This document shows, one piece after another, positions 1 to 11,740 of a DNA stretch of 64,000 nt. Each line of letters opens with the position of its first letter. The stretch's first letter is position 1. The stretch is from Cinclus cinclus (Eukaryota > Chordata > Aves > Passeriformes > Cinclidae), in assembly GCF_963662255.1 (NCBI RefSeq), contig NC_085046.1:136381392-136445391 (forward strand), read 5' to 3'. The notes under the pieces were generated by a model, which had not been told where the DNA came from, did no database searches, and was given only the letters and a program-made list of their open reading frames with translations. A program made the translations under genes and the position numbers.

Positions 1-905
1 TAACTTGTCCCTCTTAGGGCTGGTTCTCCAGCCCCTTTGATCTTCATGGTGACATTCCATTTGACTCTTCTCAGTCTCTCCATATCTTCTTTTAACTTCT
101 GGGTGCCAGAAATGGCCAGAAATGTACTTGAAGCGTGGCTTTACAAATTTTGAATAGAGTGGGATGATCACATCTCTACCACTGCTAATAATGTTTCTGC
201 AGATGCAGCCCAGGGTCCATTTTTCTTTCACTGTTGCAGCCACACACTGCTGACTCTCAGTCAGCTTCTTGTCCACCAAGACCCCCAGGTGCCTTTCGGT
301 GACACTGCTCCCCAGACACACAGATCATGGCTTGTTCTGGGCTCCTTGCTGCTGTCATCCCAGGGGCAGAACCTTGCAGGTGTTTTTGTTAACCTCATAC
401 AGCTCTTTCTCGCTTGCTCCTCCAGCCTGCCCAGGTCTCTGTAAGATGTCTCTTCCTTCTCATGTCTGCCTCACCACCAGTCTGGTGTCATCAGCAAACT
501 TGGTGAGGCTGCTTTCAATCCCATCATCCAAATAATTCATGAAGACACTTAACATTATGGGGCCCAGCACTGATCCCTGGGGACCTCACTGGTGACAGGC
601 TGCCAGCCTGAGTGAAAAACCATTGATCACCAACTACCCACTGAGTGCAGCCTGTTAGCCAATTCCATACCCAAATCAAAGACCACATAGCCAAGCTGTG
701 CCTTGACAGTTTGTCCAGGGAAGGGTTGTGGGAAATGGTGTTGAATGATTTGCTGAAGACCAAGTAAGCAAGAGCTCTGCTCAAGTTGACAGAATATGCT
801 ATTTTGCTGTAGAAGGTGATCGGGTGAGTCTGGCATTAGTGAAGGCATATTGCCTTTTCCCAATCAGCTGGGTTTCTATCATCCTACCAACAGACTTTCC
901 TAAAC
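1..905 (-). mobile_element. CR1 LINE, ORF2 fragment
   Basis: The reverse complement encodes decayed CR1 ORF2, the endonuclease/reverse-transcriptase protein of the bird LINE. Reading leftward from about 780 there is an RT-like stretch (FSKSFNTISHNPSLDKLSRH, then NWLTGCTQWVV). Near 490-520 the reverse complement still encodes FADDT, the catalytic aspartate pair of the RT palm. Further left come LGVLVDKKLTESQQC-like and KPRFKYIS-like segments from the C-terminal part of ORF2. The frame breaks several times, so nothing can be made. The element enters from the left edge of the window, so its 3' end is not seen. The right edge, about 905, is where the similarity fades. I am sure of the family but not of the subfamily. 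Confidence 0.88.
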
Positions 906-3669
906 TCTGTTCCTGTGGAGGAAAAGGATCAAGCCATCTGTGCTGTTCATATTCATGTGAATGCTGTGCATCTGCACAGGTGCTGGTAAGGCACTGTTTT
1001 CTCTCCGTGTTGCCTGTGCAGGCAGCTGTGTGCATTCTGGATGTGTGTATGTGCGACAGGCTGCTCATGCAGCAGGCTGTGAGTGCGGTGTGAGTGTGTG
1101 TTCCTGTTGGGGATTGTGTGATGAGCCTTTTTCCTGGCTGGACATGGGACAAGAGCAGCCTCATCTCCATCAGGCTACCCAATCCAGCAACCTCTAAAAT
1201 GGGAATGTGAATCCTCAAATCGATGTCATGGGTAATACTGGTAAGAAAAAGAGTATTTTTCTACTGCATGGGAATCTGATATGATTCAGGGGCATCCATG
1301 TCCTTGAGAACAAAACAGTGGTCTAACTGAGCTGATTTTTCTTCCAGTTTGCTTTTTTTGCCTAATTGTTATTTTAATTCACTCAGAGGTAAAACAGTTT
1401 ATTTATAGCTGATTGGACTGTCTTATCTTACAATGGAGATAAAACTATTTAAAATAACGTGGGGATCAAAACTTGTTTATGTTATAGAAACATCACTTCA
1501 GTAGAATAAACATTTCTGTGTAAGAAGTTTTGGTTTTCACTGCGGTCTCACTGCAGTATAGATTCTTGGCAATCAATATTTTCCCTAAAATACTAAGAAT
1601 AATTAAACAGTAAAGATAACTATTGGGAAAAGTACAGCACATCTTTACATTTATCACAGAGAACAATATTGGTGGCCAGACTGTGACAAAAAAATTTCTC
1701 TAATGTGACCACATACTGTACATGTATAACAATTACCACAACAAAACAAACAAAAAAGAAAACATTGCTTTCAGGAGAACTAAACAGACTGTGAATGTTG
1801 TTGTCTTCATTATTTTATTAGGAAAGGAGGGGTTTATTTTGGGGTTGGCGTCTCTTTTCTCCTTTAAAGAGTCGGGGGTTTAGCAAAAAACCAAAGCAAA
1901 CAGATCAAAAATATTTAGTAAAATGTTGCTGAGAAGAATTTTTACCAATCACCTACTCTAGGGAAGAAAAGAATATTTAGATGGAACATGGAGGATATAA
2001 ACTCAAGTCCTTTATTTGTCTGAGGAAACATGGGCTCATGTTACACATAAAAGTTCTCTAATGCCCTTATTATATGGTATTTTGGGATTTATCAGGCTTT
2101 ATAGCATGGAACTAACTATAAATTGCAGAAACTAAAAATCTGGAGAAATTCTGTGGAGGCTAATTGTATTTTGCTGTGTTATTTTTCAAGTCAATTCCTT
2201 GTTCCAGTCATTTTGAGAAACTTGTTCACACACTCATGTGGGTGTAATAAAAAGGTACCATGGAGGAAATAAGAAGATAAGAAATGCCTAATGGTGATGA
2301 AATGAATGTGCATATGAAGTTCTGAGGAGTGAGATGTTTAATTATATTCTTATATATCTAAATATTGAAGCTGTAGGTACTCACATTCTTAGTGTTCTGG
2401 TCTTTGTTAATTTTATTCTTGGGGGTTTTTCTTACTAGTCTTAGTAATGAAATAACAAGAACAGTGAGAATTAAAACAAGTTTTAAGGTCACCAAAAATT
2501 AGTAGCCTTCATGGTGATTACCACACCCTGTGAATTCAACCCTTTCAAGGATTTTAGTCGGATGAAACAAAAGATCATAGTATTATTTAGTCTAAATACA
2601 CAGATATCCAGATTGCTTTCTGAATTAGTTCACTTGTTGGTTATAAGACTAGCCAATCAGTGGACTATATTGTACAAATAAACATAACAGAATGTCTCAC
2701 ATCTAACTGTACAGAACAGACTTTGTTCAGAAATGAATGGACAGTATTTATGAGAAAGCTGATAGGGAATTCTTCTTCCATGGGATTTAAGATTTATCTG
2801 AACATAGAAAGGTGTTTATCTATTGGTACAGAAGTAGGACTTACCTATTTTGTAAATTATCAGTGTATTTGAGAATGTTTAAATAACACTTACCAGTTAT
2901 GCAAATAATGACATACACATTGTACTATCCAATAGGCAGATTGGATAAAATTGCATATAAGAACCTACACAAAAATCTCTTTTTGAAAACAATATTTAAC
3001 TGCATTTTAATACCCATTCAAATTTTGACTTTTATGTCCTTTTGGTTAGTGACTTGTTTCATTGTGCTGTGACTAATTTTTCAGTTTCTCTGATTTCTGC
3101 CTTTAAATTTGTAAAGTTAAAACATTGACCTATATATAATTCCTACTGTAAGCTTCATGTAAGAATTATGATAAGAAGTACTATTATCTCCTTCAAAATA
3201 GGATTTCAGTTACCATGAACATTTCCCTGACAGCTCAAGGAAGGAAACTTCTGTTATTATTTTTTAAAATAGCTTTCAGGAAAAGAAAAGAGTAATGCTT
3301 TATGAAGGATATTGAGTTGCTGAGGACTTTGCTGAGGACTTGCTTTTGTTTAAGGACTTATGAAAAGAAGCTAAAAGTAATTGGTTGAGAAGATCCTTTC
3401 TGGAACTATCAACAGAGAACTAAAGAAAAATTAGATAAATTAATTTTAAAAATAATTTTTATTGGGCTGCACTGTTTAAAAAAGAGAAGCTTATTTTTAT
3501 TAGTTCATCCAGGTAGTCTTGTTCCATTTTATGTGTTACATTATTGTCGAGCCTCTTACAATAAACTAAATTTTAAAGTTTTAAGTTTTGCTCCATTTTC
3601 ACATACCATTTTTTTGTATGATTCAATAAAGCAATAATCACATAAGCATTAAAAAATCTCATTTACCAT
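906..3669. other. intergenic sequence, no gene seen
   Basis: The first 300 bases are rich in TG and CTG steps and moderately G+C-rich; they may be a further decayed repeat but I cannot name it. The rest is A+T-rich. The open frames here (for example 70 codons at 2660-2872) have no recognisable domain and no coding-like composition. Confidence 0.55.
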
Positions 3670-4391
3670 TGCCTTAGTTTAAGACAATTTAAAGAGGTGG
3701 ACACTCTAAAATGAGTTACCTCCCTTTAGTTTCAACCAATCCCTTTCCACCAATAAGCAACTACTACGAGAATATTTAAGTAAAAAAAAAAAATAGTTTA
3801 CTAATAAATGAAACAGCAACAGGCATAAAATAACAGTGAGTAATCACTAGATACAAAAGTGCTAAATCTTATGAACTCCTTGGGAAGGGTTGCCCAAAAT
3901 GGAGGGACACCACCCCCCTCCAAGATGGCCCCACTGCTGACTGTGTGAACGCAGAAAAAGGGAAAATGCCATCAGACCCTTTCCAAGATGGAGCCTGCTG
4001 CGGTGGGCTCGGGAAGATGCCTGTGCACAAAAAACTCAAGATGCAGTCTGAATATCAAAGCAATTGGATAGCATATGGATGCTGGAGGAGATAGAGCATG
4101 GCTCCTGGGCAGGAGGGGTAGGAGGGCAATGTACCTTCAGGGCATCCCCTGGATGAAAATGGTATTCTTCATGTCATCCTCGCCCCTCCACCCCGGGACC
4201 ATACCTTGTATCTTCTCCTCAGGAGTGGCCAGTTCAAACATCACCTCAAGCAGGGCCAACACATGAGTTGAGGTCACAAGGGCCCATGATCACACGGGCT
4301 TCATTGTATATTGCTTCCCTTTCACAGGATAAATCCCACCACATGACTGATACATATTTTCATTTCTGAAGTTTAGTCCCACCAGCTAACA
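3670..4391 (-). mobile_element. probable avian ERV LTR (AGTAAA type)
   Basis: On the minus strand the segment starts TGTTAGCTGG at 4391 and ends AAACTAAGGCA at 3670, the TG...CA ends expected of an LTR. An AGTAAA polyadenylation-signal variant lies at 3797-3802 (minus strand), leaving a U5-like part of about 110 bp. The left edge, TGCCTTAGTTTAAGACAA read on the plus strand, resembles the edge of the LTR at 63412. The flanking bases (taccat on the left, atacat on the right) are similar but not an exact duplication. It belongs to a different family from the LTR at 6983-7522, so it is not simply the other end of that provirus. The boundaries are inferred. Confidence 0.5.
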
Positions 4392-4997
4392 ATACATTCT
4401 TTTACATTATGTTATCCACATGCACAACTGCAGACCAAATATGTCAGGCCTTAGACCCATCTTCAGTCCCAAACACACATGGGCAACTGCATGCTATGGG
4501 AAACAAAGGAACAAGATGGTGGCAAACGCTTCCTCGAATGCAGGAACTTATGGCGAAGTTCTAGCAGCAGATGAAGACTTGCCAGAGTGCATGGGGTCAT
4601 GCCACTGCCTGCTGCTTCCTCCTGCTGTCCCCCAGACTCTGTGGTGATGGTGCTGATGTTCCCTGCTCTGTGGGTGGGACCTGGGTTAAGCCTCCCAAGG
4701 CTGAATTGTTACAGGATTGTCATTGCTCCAGGCCTCATATGAAATCACTCTTCTTCCGGGTCACTCGACACTACACTTGATAGAGAGGCCTTACAATCAG
4801 ACTGTAATTTGGAATGTGCATTCTCTAAAAACTCACAACATATAAACAGCTTGCGTTTCTTTCTTGTTGGTGGAGACATTGCTGTTATCTTAGTAATAGC
4901 ATCCATTGGATCAATGATGTCCATCTTGCCCTTTTGTTACAAAAAACTGTATCTCCTCTGCAGGACCCTTTTCTTTGCTTTATGGCAAAACTGTCTT

Positions 4998-5258
4998 TCA
5001 GAAGGATACTCCCTTTCTCAAAAACTTCTGCTGCTCTATTTCTCCATACAATAACATCATCAGGGTGTTCCAGGTGTTCCAGAACTTCACTCTTTCAGTC
5101 TGAATCAGTCCATGGCAGATGGTCAGGCTGTGTTTCCACCCCTGGGGCAGTTGACGCCAGGTATATTGACCTTCCCTCCAAGTGAAAGCAAACTGGTGCC
5201 TGAACTGTAGCAAAAGGTATTGAGAAGAACTCTTTAGCAATATCAGTTGTAGCACCAC
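4998..5258 (-). pseudogene. ERV pol fragment, reverse transcriptase
   Basis: An 86-codon open stretch that I read as retroviral reverse transcriptase. Visible landmarks are QFAFTWREGQYTWRQLPQGW (residues about 22-41) and KHSLTICHGLIQTE, which match the conserved LPQGWKxSPxxxH region before the palm active site. Downstream, where an active enzyme carries the YxDD catalytic box, this copy reads NTLMMLLYGE, so both catalytic aspartates are gone. An adjacent frame (5095-5316) carries the immediately preceding part, showing a frameshift between them. It is a dead fragment inside the provirus at 4392-6982. The assignment to retroviral RT is firm. The exact ERV class is inferred. Confidence 0.8.
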
Positions 5259-6956
5259 TTGGCTGTCTTTGACTCCAGTTCATATTGAAGTTGCAGCATG
5301 TCTGGAGCAGCAGCATTCAGAGGCAGTGTGACTTCACTGAGGGCACCATAGTCTGCTGTCAGCCTCCATTCCCCATCAGATTTTCACACTGTCATATGGG
5401 GCTGCTAAAGCTTGTGGGCAAGTCCTGCTGATCACACCTTGATTTCTAGTCAATTAGTTAATTTATGAATGGGAGTTATGGAGTTTTGGTTGGTGTGATA
5501 TTGCCTCTGGCACACCATTGTGGTAGTGATTGGCACCTGCTGTTCTTCAGCCTTCAGCAACCCCACAACAGAAGAGCTGTCTAAGAGACCAGGCAAGATA
5601 GACAACTGTATAATTTTCTCTGTCTCTGAGGCAGCTATACCAAAAGCTCACAATATGCTTTTGGGTCCTTGAAATGTCCTGAGGTAGTCTATGCCAAGGA
5701 TGCACAGAGCCTCTGGACCAGTCGTGAAATCGTTTTGTATCTCCTGCAGTTTACTAAAGCGAGGGATTGAGTGGTGGTTGACTCTTCTGTCTCTTCTTCC
5801 TGTTCCTATGATGGCCCTTGTAATGGCATCGGTAATGGTATTGAAAATGGCCCTTGCGATGGACCTGCTTCTTCATCCTCTTTTCCCTCTCTGACCTTCT
5901 TGTCCTCCTTGACTGTTTTTGTTAACACAGTATGACTTTTGTGTGCATTTCTTCACCTTTTGTACAGGGGCAACTGACACTGGCACATGTTGGTTCTCTG
6001 GTTCGGTGGCAGTATCTGTCACTGGGGTTTAGAGCAGCCACACAGTCTGTCACAATGGTTAGAGTAGCTGCAGTGTATGTTGTCCTATCCAGAAACCTCC
6101 CCTAAGGGTACTGAACAACACTGAAGATCACTTGACAGGCCTGGGTCAGGCCCCAGTACATTGTAGTGGTTTGGGTCCTCTCTGAGGCGCCAGGTAGACA
6201 GCACACCTTTTTCAAATATTTTACAAGTATTTTTGATTCTGCACTTGCTCAGGGGTAAGGTGCAAACACATCGGAGGCGCCCACTGCCCTAGGCACTTGC
6301 CCATACCATCCCACACACCCCAACACTCAGAACTATCCATCCTTTGGGCGGATCTCTGGGTGATATTCTTGGTTAACTATCTGACCTTTAACAAGACACA
6401 AAACATTTGCACTGTTGCTGGTTCCTAGCAAATATACCAGGGGTTGGTTTCAAGAGAGTTCAAAGGATATTCAAAATCTTTAAAATTTTCAAGCAGTATG
6501 GTAATCAGCCTGGTGGAGAAGGAAGGAAAGAAGGAAGGAAGATGTAGAAATCTATCTCGCCCACAGGCTGTCTTTCTGAGGAGAACAGGCCACAAGTATG
6601 ATTATTAATCATTCCCAGATCATTCAGTAGATGAGTCCCAAATACTGAGGTGCTTGCAATACTGAATACATTCACCAGACTGGTTACTGACCATCAACAC
6701 CAGGATATCATAAGCCAACAAAATAGCCCTGAATTATAATCTTAGCCCAGGCCCCAAGGACAATAAACATTACCACAGGAAACATAATACAAGTAAGATG
6801 CTACTGCTATTACAATACAAAACCCTGGGCTAAAACACAACTGTGAGAGCAAATAAATTCCCATTATAACCAACAACTATTGAACCAATACAATGAATGT
6901 TTATAACAACTTTTATTTAATACACTATAGTCAAATCTGTCATCTCAACCCATTGT

Positions 6957-6974
6957 GCCTCACACTGGGCACCA
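6957..6974 (-). other. retroviral primer binding site
   Basis: On the minus strand, eight bases beyond the LTR edge, the sequence reads TGGTGCCCAGTGTGAGGC. This is the position and form of a tRNA primer binding site: TGG start, 18 bases, complementary to a tRNA 3' end. It resembles the TGGCGCCCAACGTGGGGC type with several mismatches. It fixes the LTR at 6983-7522 as the 5' LTR of the provirus. Confidence 0.65.
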
Positions 6975-7098
6975 AAAAAGATTGTTGTATTTGAAAACCA
7001 GCTGGCAACTAGTCACCATACAGCTGCTTGTTCATGGAATGGGGATGGGAATCAAAAGTAAAACTTGTAGATTGAGATAAGAACATTTTATTCATTAA

Positions 7099-7100
<2 letters not shown>

Positions 7101-7139
<39 letters not shown>
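7101..7139 (+). repeat. (TAA)13 microsatellite inside the LTR
   Basis: Thirteen perfect TAA units. The LTR at 54994-55540 carries an A-run followed by TAA units at the equivalent place, so the microsatellite grew from a TTATTA-rich part of the LTR itself. Confidence 0.95.
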
Positions 7140-7141
<2 letters not shown>

Positions 7142-7256
7142 CAAAAACAAACCAAGGAAAAACAAGCAATGCACAATAGAACTGCTCACCACCCACTGAC
7201 CAATGCCAGACCCTGTCCCAAACCCTGATCAGCCTCCCTTCCAGATAACTTGCCCA

Positions 7257-7266
7257 GTTTATATAC
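7257..7266 (-). promoter_or_regulatory. LTR TATA box
   Basis: The minus strand reads TATATAAACT within the LTR, about 170 bp before the AATAAA signal. This is the expected promoter position of the provirus. The copy at 39085-39702 has lost this site and the copy at 54994-55540 has only a degraded version. Confidence 0.6.
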
Positions 7267-7522
7267 TGGGCATGTTGTTCTATGGTATGGAATAACCCCC
7301 CAGGCGAGTTTCAGGCACCTATCCCAGCCATGCTCCCTCACAGCTTTTTTTTTGTGTACCTCCTCATTGGCAGAGCACGAGGCATTAAAAAGTCCTTGAT
7401 TTAGGATTAATACAACCTAGCAGTAATCAAAAGATCATTGTGTTATCAACATTATTCTCATACTGAAAGCACAGTGCATTAGTATCTACTGAGAAGAAAC
7501 TGTCTCAGCCAAAACCAGGACA

Positions 7523-10500
7523 CAAATCTATACATATATATGTAACCACTTATTAACAGAATTTCACCATATAACTTTAAATATTTATATTTATACATGA
7601 GCATTCATCCATTTCCATGTATTTATTAAAGTAATTTATACCTGTGGTCCTAGAAGAGGGTTTGTGATAGCATATTTAATAATTGAAGACAAAAGTTCAT
7701 AGCTCAGTTATAAAGTATCACTAATCAAGCAATTACTAGCCATTGGCAAGGCAAAAAGTAATGAAGCTTGATGCTGGAAGGACAGCCTTTGAAAATGAAA
7801 CACATTCTCAGTGTTTGATACTAAAAGTGCTGTATAAATGAATAAAATGTAATGTAATATAATTATAATTAAGGCAAAGTTGAGGTCAAGTATCCTTTAA
7901 ATTGAGATTAAGCATATTATTCATGACAGTGCAGGCATCATTAGACATGTATAATTGTCTATGAAGAGGAAGCTATGTGAGTGAGCTTGACATCACCAGT
8001 AAGCAAATTCAGATTTCTTTTGTAGTTATGTAAGAGATATAAATCTTCAGGAATATTATTTTGTGATGGAACTGGAAACATAAACCTGTGCAACAGCAAG
8101 TCAGAGACACAAATCTCTACACTTACACAATAATTCGTTTGCTACTATTTTGCAATTGATAAATGACACACACAACATGAACAGAAAAGTGGGAGGTAAA
8201 TTTGGATGGTGAAGAAATAAATGTAAGAAAGAAAAGGATGGGAGGAAAGAAAATAAAGGTGAATGTTGCTCCCCAGTACTATGAAATCCAAGTCAACTAT
8301 TTCAGGATGAAATATGAGAGAAGGAAGCATAATGAGAATAACGTGAAAAATAATTTATGAAATTCAGTAGTTAACTGATGCAAATTATGCAGTCTGGTTC
8401 TGTTAAAGTGTTGTCACCAGATGCTATGAAAGTTTAATATCCTATGTAAAATGGTAAATATACTTTCAAGGATAAATGATGTCTAACAGTTTTGTCCAAG
8501 AGAGATCAGACTCAACCATTTTTTACTACAATAGTGTCATTTTTTTCATAGGGACATTCTGTCATGGAAATCTGGTTTATTTGTGACAGGGTGCTTACAA
8601 AGGGAAAGGGAGCATATGTATATTGATTAATACATTAAAAAAGATGGCAATGGAAGGTGTTGGAACTACAGGTGTTGGTTAGATTTAAAAGTGCAGAAAC
8701 AGTTATTACCTTTTCGTCTTTCTTTTCTTTACCTGGTCTCTCAATTAATATCTATGTGATTTTTTCCTCCCCTTACACACCCATATTACTCTTCCTTTGT
8801 TCAACAGTTAACAATTGCAATATATCTATGTTTATAACAATATCTATGCCTATATATCTATATATGTGTGTATATAGATATATAGATATATATGTAGATA
8901 CACATATATGATGTAGTACTTCCCCTTACTCATCAGATCACAGACAAACATTTGACAACATTTACAGACTGCATGAGGTCATGGGCATGTATTTTGCAAA
9001 ATACTTTTGGTGAAGCCTTTTTTTCCATGGTCATGGAGATAATCTCTAGTATGTAAACTATTTGTAATAATTTAAATATATCTATTACATATAAGTCTAT
9101 CATCCTGGATGCTGAATTGGATGTTAATTAAACACATTTCTGAGAGATGAAAGAGATAGCACAATGTCTTGTCCAATACCAAAAAGTGAATCACTACAGA
9201 TCAAAAAAACCTAAACAAATGCAGAGAACAATGAGATCAAAGTCTGTAAAAAGGGCACTTAAATACATTAATTTAACCTAGATGGTAAGTATAAAGGTAA
9301 TGAACCAAAAATTAGATCACGTTATGGGTAAACAAACTAAATAAAAATAACACCTACATTGCTGTGGGACTTGTGCAAGTCAGATTATATTGTATTTTTT
9401 ACCAAATATCAATTCATGTTCTTCTGGATGCAAATTACTTTGTTCTTATTTCTGTACAGCCATACTTGTATTACACAGTGGCATAGAACACTTAAGAAAA
9501 TCCATGTTAAATTAGAAGAATATGGTGTGATGGACATGAGCTCAGTCAGTAAATATACAAATACACATACCTAAAAGTGCATATATAATAAATATACACC
9601 AAATTTCTACATTATTATTTGTAAGCTCTCAGTAGCAGTTTCAATTCAGGAGTAAACTGCCCTCCATTATATATTAGCTGAACAGACAGACATTTATATG
9701 GAGCAGAGGCCATCTCTAGTTTCTCTCATATAACTTGTTTATAGGTCTGTGTCATTATTTGGATGCATGTGATGAACAGGAGAGGCATTAATCACTGCAC
9801 CGAGAGGAATGAAGTAACGGTGGGATTTAGCTAGTGCAAGAAGCTGTATTAGCTCTCCTCTGTAGACTCGAGTTTTGATATCTGACTGCTGAACACAGTG
9901 CTTACCCTGCATCTCTAAAAGCTTATCACTACTATGTAACACTTGTCAGCTTACTCAGTCTCTGCAAAAATTTTAAGTACAATAATATTTAGCTAGGAAA
10001 TTTAAATTGTAATGAATTGTAGAGGGACATGGACAATGCAGATACTAATAATGCTATATTTTGAGAAACAACAGAGATACTATTTCTAATAATTTATTCA
10101 CTCTTTTATAGGTGAAATTCCTTGCGAATTTTTACTGTAGACTATTTATTTTGGTTATTATATTTTGGCTATTCATTGTTTCTTCCCCATAAATTAAAAT
10201 GCAAGTAATTTTAGGTGCAAGATATAATTTTTCTAAGCTTCTTATTTATTTATAAGTGCTGTGTAAAAGGTCTAAACAGTTATATTTGAATACTTTGATA
10301 GTTTTCAATGTTCAGAATAAATAAGGCAAATGGACTTCTCGAAACACAATTTTAGACTACTTCTATAGACACTGTGTTTGGGAATCAAGCTTATCATCCA
10401 TGAATTCTATCAGCTTAAAGTGTGAGCATGAAAACATCCTGTGCTAGAGCTTAAGGATGTTTTTCTGTTATGTTCTGGTTCTTTTTGTTCCTTCTTGCTC

Positions 10501-10914
10501 ATCTTTTCTCCAGAAAAAAAAAATTAAAAAAAATTAAAATCTGTATTTTGTCTTTTGTTTAATTGAGTTTTTCAGCTACCCACCTTCTGTTCATTGTGGA
10601 GAATTCTAAACAAATCATTCTTAATTTAAAAGTTAAAGGCCAACTTTCCTCTGCTGATCTGACATTTTTTCTCTCTTGGTAATTATTTACCTATTAATTT
10701 CTGATACATAAATCTTCTGTACTATACAGACAGTAAGAATCAAAACCATAAGCCTGGAACCAGATTTTGATGTGAAATTGTTATCAACTGGACTGAGCAT
10801 TAGACTAAACAGCAAAATATTATTTGCATTTATGTTTATGTTGCCACTGTCTGAATAAAGATGATTTTAATACATGAAGGAAGAGTACAAGCAAGACAGA
10901 GAGAGACTTCTTGC
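7523..10914. other. A+T-rich intergenic sequence, no gene seen
   Basis: Nothing protein-like or RNA-like stands out. The frames present (61 to 84 codons) are rich in I, Y, L and S, as expected of A+T-rich noncoding DNA. A TA-rich tract lies at 8819-8912. Confidence 0.6.
8819..8912 (+). repeat. TATA/GATA-rich low-complexity tract
   Basis: An imperfect run of TATA, TATC, TGTG and GATA steps with partial self-complementarity. It is a low-complexity simple repeat, not a promoter. Confidence 0.75.
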
Positions 10915-11125
10915 CAAGACCTTTATAACAGGATAAAGGATAAGGATAAAGGACAATAGGTTTAAACAGGAAGCATAGATTTACATTGGATACAAGGAGG
11001 CATTTTATGGTGAGGCTGGTGAGACACTGGACCAAGTTGCCCAGGGAAAGTGAGGATTCCCCATCCTTGTAAACATCTGAGGTCAGCCTGGATGAGGTTC
11101 TAAGAAGGGGCTGAGGTCATCAGTA
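10915..11125 (+). mobile_element. CR1 LINE 3'-part fragment
   Basis: The plus strand follows the C-terminal ORF2 region and 3' untranslated start of CR1: AGGACAATAGGTTTAAAC near 10952, then GGTGAGACACTGGACCAAG near 11020, then the GAGGTCAGCCTGGATGAGG segment near 11080. It is truncated at both ends, and the right end abuts the LTR fragment that starts at about 11126. CR1 normally terminates in short ATTCTGTGA-type repeats; these are missing here, so the LTR probably replaced or separated the true 3' end. Confidence 0.8.
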
Positions 11126-11740
11126 ATTTTTTCTGGTGCTCCTTCCTCAAGGAAAGGATTCCTCATGCTCTTCCTCTGCTCCAGTGTGGTGTTGCTCTCG
11201 TGGGAAAGAGTTCTTCACAAAATGCTCCAGCATGGTCCCCTTCCACAGGGTGCAGTCCTTCAGAAACAGGCTGCTCCAGCATGGGTCCCTCACAGGGTCA
11301 TAATTCCTGCCAGCAAACCTTCTCCAGCGTGGGCTCCTCTCTCCACACTTCAGCAGATCCCTGCCAGACTCCTGCCCAGCATGGGCTTCCTGCAGGGTCA
11401 CAGCACCCTTTGGGCACATCTACCTCTTCCAATGCAGGATCCTACAGGGGCTGCAAGGGAACCTCTGCTCTGGCACCTGGAGCACCTCCTTCCTCTCCTT
11501 TATCACTGACCTTGGTGTGTGTAGAGCTGTTTATTTAACATATTCTCACTCCTGTTGTTCTACAGCTTTTTCCTTCCCTTCTTAAATACATTATTCCTGA
11601 GATGCTAACACTGTCACTGATAGGCTTAGCATTGGCCAGCAGAGATGGCATCGACCCTGTCAGACCTGGGGAAGCTTCCAGCAGCCTTCACAGAAGCCAC
11701 CCCTGTAGCCCCACTAACAAGACTTTGCCATTCAAATCTT
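11126..11740 (-). mobile_element. large avian LTR fragment with internal tandem units
   Basis: The minus strand starts near 11740 in sequence resembling the start of a long (about 1 kb) avian LTR and runs leftward to a truncation at 11126. Between 11220 and 11400 the plus strand repeats GCTCCAGCATGG-like units about every 45-60 bp (near 11228, 11275, 11323 and 11379), a diverged minisatellite that belongs to the element. A 90-codon frame (11147-11419, minus) runs through these units; such frames occur because the unit has few stops, and I see no domain in it. A second copy of the family lies at 62844-63310. Confidence 0.7.

Larger units (their letters stand above)
4392..6982 (-). mobile_element. 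decayed endogenous retrovirus interior (gag/pol remnants)
   Basis: This is minus-strand retroviral interior lying downstream, in element orientation, of the LTR at 6983-7522. Next to the LTR is a primer-binding-site-like sequence, then about 600 bp of leader, then a gag-like stretch at roughly 5690-6350, then pol-like sequence from about 5400 down to 4450. The clearest protein match is reverse transcriptase at 4998-5258. Stops and frame shifts are scattered throughout. I see no env and no matching second LTR of the same family, so the 3' part appears lost or replaced. The organisation suggests a class III (ERVL-like) avian provirus, on the basis of the RT motif style and the LTR family. A host gene is unlikely, because every open frame in the block is short and disrupted. 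Confidence 0.72.
6983..7522 (-). mobile_element. avian ERV LTR, near-complete 5' LTR
   Basis: The minus strand starts TGTCCTGGTTTTGGCTGAGA at 7522 and ends at 6983 in an ACA end; the two ends form the imperfect inverted repeat typical of this LTR family. It contains a TATA box (7257-7266), an AATAAA signal (7087-7092 on the minus strand) and a TAA-repeat tract between them and the 3' end. The length, 540 bp, matches the copy at 54994-55540 (547 bp), and a third, longer copy lies at 39085-39702. A primer binding site follows directly. This is one of the common avian ERVL-type LTR families by recall. Confidence 0.85.

Noticed and set aside
799..1218. 139-codon minus-strand frame
   Set aside because: Its C-terminal part is CR1 ORF2. 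The N-terminal part reads through low-complexity TG-rich sequence.
4075..4266. 63-codon plus-strand frame in the LTR block
   Set aside because: It is the antisense reading of an LTR on the minus strand.
11147..11509. Overlapping frames of 90-114 codons on both strands
   Set aside because: They run through the stop-poor tandem units of the LTR fragment. No conserved domain is seen.
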